DNA of 9,970 nucleotides from Bifidobacterium breve (GTDB taxonomy: Bacteria > Actinomycetota > Actinomycetes > Nanopelagicales > Nanopelagicaceae). The position numbers and the translations under genes are program-made. Under the pieces are notes generated by a model, which saw only the letters and a program-made list of their open reading frames with translations, searched no databases and was not told where the DNA came from. Each line of letters opens with the position of its first letter. The first letter of the stretch is position 1. Of this stretch, positions 7,863 to 9,970 are shown piece by piece. The stretch spans positions 1 through 9,970 of the forward strand of contig CAMBGL010000036.1 of assembly GCA_945866155.1 (NCBI GenBank), read 5' to 3'.

Positions 7863-9776
7863 ATGGCAGACCCGCTTTCATATAGACCAGCGATTATTCC
7901 TGAAGAACCAGGTGTGTATCGTTTTTATAATGAAGCAGACAAAGTCATTTATGTTGGAAAAGCTCTCAACCTTAAGAATCGATTGAGTAGCTATTTCCAA
8001 AGTGGTCTGATGATGCGTACCAATCGCATGGTTCACGAAGCAGTGCGAGTTGATTGGACAATTGTTGCTACTGAAGCCGAAGCGCTACAGCTGGAGTACT
8101 CGTGGATCAAGCAATATGCACCCACATACAACATCCAATTTCGAGATGATAAGTCTTATCCTTACCTAGCAATATCGGAAGGGGAAGAATTCCCTCGAGT
8201 ATTTATAACTCGTAAATCAAAGAGACCAGGACTTACCTACTTTGGTCCATATATAAATACATGGGCTCTTCGTAGTACTTTTGATGTGATACTAAAAATA
8301 TTTCCAATTCGCTCCTGCACAACAGGAAATTTCGAACGAGCACGTAAATCAAAGCGTCAATGCCTGCTTGGTGATATTGGAAAATGTGCCGCTCCATGTG
8401 TTGGATGGATTTCTCAACCAGACCATAAAGAATTGAGTTCGAGACTTGCATCCTTTATGTCTCATGGAAACGGAAAGATTCTCCCAATTCTCCAAGAAGA
8501 GATGACACGAGCATCAGATGGTGAAGAATATGAGCGTGCACTAAAGATCAGAGATCAGATAGCAGCGCTAGAGAAGGCTCAAGAATCAGCAGAGTCAGCA
8601 CTATCTTCTAATCTGACTGCAGATTTCATTGCACTTCATCAAGAGGGTGCTCATTCAGCAGGAACACTTTTCACTGTACGCGAAGGTGGTATCAAAGGTT
8701 CTCGTTCATGGATTGTTGATCAAGAACGAGCTCTTGAGGGAGATGATCAGATAGGCGCACTTCTCTTTTCAATTTATAGTCAAAGTGTTGCCCAAGAGAT
8801 ACCCGCCGAGATTGTGATTTCAGATTTACCATTAGACCAAAGTGCGATTGAGGAATGGCTTTCAAGTATTCGTGGCGCAAGTGTAACTTTGAAAATTCCA
8901 CAACGTGGAGAAAAAGCAGAATTACTAGCAACAGTCAAACGCAATGCTCAATACGCTCTTATCCAGTATTTGAGTAAGCGCTCAACTGATGCCGCAGTAA
9001 GTGGCAAAGCGCTTACAGAAATTGAAGAGTTACTTGACTTACCTAGAACTCCACTTCGAATTGAGTGTTTTGATATCTCAAATATTTCAGGAACCTCCGT
9101 CGTTGCTTCGATGGTGGTATTTGAAGATGGTCTTGCCAAGAAGAGTGAGTACCGCCGATTTATTATCGATACAACAGAGGGGTTTGACGATACGCGCGCA
9201 ATTCATCAGGTAATTTCAAGACGCCTGAAGAGACTTATCAATGATCGAGATGTTGATGCATCTGAGGTAGCCCAACTTGGTGGCCGGCTCAGTAAATTCT
9301 CCTATCCACCTCAACTTATCGTCGTCGATGGTGGTGCGCCACAAGTAAGCGCTGCTGCGCGGGCGATGGCAGAGCTCGGTGTCACTGATATTGCTCTGTG
9401 TGGTTTAGCAAAGCGCCTAGAAGAAGTATGGATTCCTAATTCTAAAGATCCGCTAATTCTGCCTCGAACGAGTGAAGGGATGTACTTACTCCAGCGCATT
9501 CGAGATGAAGCACATAGATTTGCAATTACTTTTCATCGCTCGCGTCGATCTAAAGTTATGTTGGAATCATTACTCGACGAGATTCCAGGACTAGGGGCCA
9601 CTCGTCGCACAGCTCTTTTAGAAAAGTTTGGCTCTGTTGCTGGAATACGTAAAGCAAGTACAGAGGAGATATCGCAGATTCCAGGTATTGGAGAGAAGAT
9701 TGCAGCGGCTATTTCTGAGCATCTTTCCCATGTTGGTGTTGGTAGCGTGAACACGACGACAGGTGAAATTTCCTAA
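7863..9776 (+). CDS. uvrC: Excinuclease ABC subunit C (UvrC)
   Basis: UvrC makes both incisions flanking a lesion held by UvrB. The 637-residue protein starts with a GIY-YIG nuclease domain (about 14-95; GVY 17-19, IYVGK 29-33, with likely catalytic Tyr30, Arg40 and Glu78) for the 3' cut. Four cysteines at C152, C167, C175 and C179 match the set reported to hold an iron-sulfur cluster in E. coli UvrC. A UVR motif for UvrB binding lies at about 206-240. The RNase H-like domain for the 5' cut has Asp404 (FDISN), Asp489 (VDGG) and His551 (RDEAHRF). A helix-hairpin-helix pair, with IPGLG and IPGIG, fills 570-621. An insertion before VDGG (about 460-482) is longer than in E. coli. ATG at 7863 is two bases after uvrA; there is no strong Shine-Dalgarno site, so translation is probably coupled. 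Identity is certain. Confidence 0.98.
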   Translation: MADPLSYRPAIIPEEPGVYRFYNEADKVIYVGKALNLKNRLSSYFQSGLMMRTNRMVHEAVRVDWTIVATEAEALQLEYSWIKQYAPTYNIQFRDDKSYPYLAISEGEEFPRVFITRKSKRPGLTYFGPYINTWALRSTFDVILKIFPIRSCTTGNFERARKSKRQCLLGDIGKCAAPCVGWISQPDHKELSSRLASFMSHGNGKILPILQEEMTRASDGEEYERALKIRDQIAALEKAQESAESALSSNLTADFIALHQEGAHSAGTLFTVREGGIKGSRSWIVDQERALEGDDQIGALLFSIYSQSVAQEIPAEIVISDLPLDQSAIEEWLSSIRGASVTLKIPQRGEKAELLATVKRNAQYALIQYLSKRSTDAAVSGKALTEIEELLDLPRTPLRIECFDISNISGTSVVASMVVFEDGLAKKSEYRRFIIDTTEGFDDTRAIHQVISRRLKRLINDRDVDASEVAQLGGRLSKFSYPPQLIVVDGGAPQVSAAARAMAELGVTDIALCGLAKRLEEVWIPNSKDPLILPRTSEGMYLLQRIRDEAHRFAITFHRSRRSKVMLESLLDEIPGLGATRRTALLEKFGSVAGIRKASTEEISQIPGIGEKIAAAISEHLSHVGVGSVNTTTGEIS

Positions 9777-9802
9777 AAGATAGGGTGCTTGACATATGAT
9801 GC

Positions 9803-9806
9803 AGGA
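9803..9806 (+). promoter_or_regulatory. Ribosome binding site favouring the rapZ ATG at 9814
   Basis: AGGA is followed by seven bases and then ATG at 9814, good spacing; a second AGGAAG abuts the start. Other in-frame ATGs at 9796, 9799 and 9826 have poorer spacing or lie close to the P-loop. Confidence 0.45.
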
Positions 9807-9813
9807 TAGGAAG

Positions 9814-9970
9814 ATGGCACAAGAAATGCTCATCGTCACTGGAATGTCGGGTGCTGGCCGTTCTACAGTCGCGCATGCCCTTGAAGATTTAGGTTGGTAT
9901 GTAGTCGATAACTTGCCACCTGCGCTACTCACACAGTTGATGGCACAAAGCACTGGAAGCGAGTCGAAGT
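9814..9970 (+). CDS. rapZ: RapZ / YvcJ-family nucleotide-binding protein, N-terminal part
   Basis: Only the first 52 codons are present. The protein belongs to the RapZ family of P-loop nucleotide-binding proteins; in E. coli RapZ is an RNA-binding adaptor controlling amino-sugar synthesis, while the role of actinobacterial members is less clear. The start MAQEMLIVTG is followed by the P-loop GMSGAGRST at residues 10-18 and by LEDLGWYVVDNLPPALL, the family's most recognisable stretch. The P-loop carries Arg where classical Walker A motifs have Lys; the same substitution is seen in the M. tuberculosis homologue, so it is a lineage trait rather than damage. The gene lies 37 bases after uvrC with no terminator between, in the uvrC-rapZ(-yvcK-whiA) order known in actinobacteria. 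The exact start is uncertain because several in-frame ATGs exist. Confidence 0.9.
   Translation, partial: MAQEMLIVTGMSGAGRSTVAHALEDLGWYVVDNLPPALLTQLMAQSTGSESK

Noticed and set aside
9789..9800. TTGACA and TATGAT before rapZ as a promoter
   Set aside because: Both hexamers resemble consensus elements, but they are directly adjacent with no spacer, so they cannot be a -35/-10 pair; TATGAT alone has no matching -35.
9618..9953. Minus-strand open frame of 111 codons over the end of uvrC and start of rapZ
   Set aside because: It crosses two well-conserved genes on the opposite strand and shows no family signature.

Overview
This window looks like a housekeeping segment from an AT-leaning, gene-dense actinobacterium. 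Several markers point to Actinobacteria: a four-domain ribosomal protein S1 with the charged, tyrosine-rich tail usual in that phylum, a UvrB beginning MRPVTDLQRR, a RapZ P-loop reading GMSGAGRST, and the gene order rpsA-coaE-uvrB-uvrA plus uvrC-rapZ. The base composition (mid-40s %GC by eye) and very short gaps would fit a streamlined freshwater lineage such as the Nanopelagicales (acI). That placement is an inference, not something the sequence proves.

Layout. Bases 1-685 hold the N-terminal 228 codons of a major facilitator superfamily transporter on the minus strand, cut by the window edge. A 145-bp divergent intergenic region (686-830) follows, with a good promoter for rpsA, an 18-bp inverted repeat near the predicted transcript 5' end, and a Shine-Dalgarno site before a TTG start. 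rpsA (831-2186) ends at a long hairpin with a T-run (2198-2256) that looks like an intrinsic terminator. After it come coaE (2283-2876), uvrB (2895-4973), uvrA (4975-7860), uvrC (7863-9776) and the first 52 codons of rapZ (9814-9970), all on the plus strand with gaps of 18, 1, 2 and 37 bases. Nothing like a terminator lies between these five genes, so they probably form one transcription unit or overlapping units. No gene-free stretch exceeds 150 bases.

How the genes work together. UvrA, UvrB and UvrC are the complete nucleotide excision repair incision machinery: UvrA finds the lesion and loads UvrB, and UvrC cuts on both sides. Having all three back to back gives coordinated supply. CoaE makes coenzyme A and S1 serves translation initiation; they are neighbours by conserved gene order rather than by shared pathway. 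RapZ begins the conserved rapZ-yvcK-whiA block that probably continues beyond the window.

I found no undescribed system, mobile element, CRISPR array or RNA gene. The points most worth a second look are regulatory: the palindrome at the predicted 5' end of the rpsA transcript, the start contexts of coaE and uvrB that suggest leaderless transcripts, and the direct uvrA-uvrC junction that joins two blocks separated in Mycobacterium tuberculosis.
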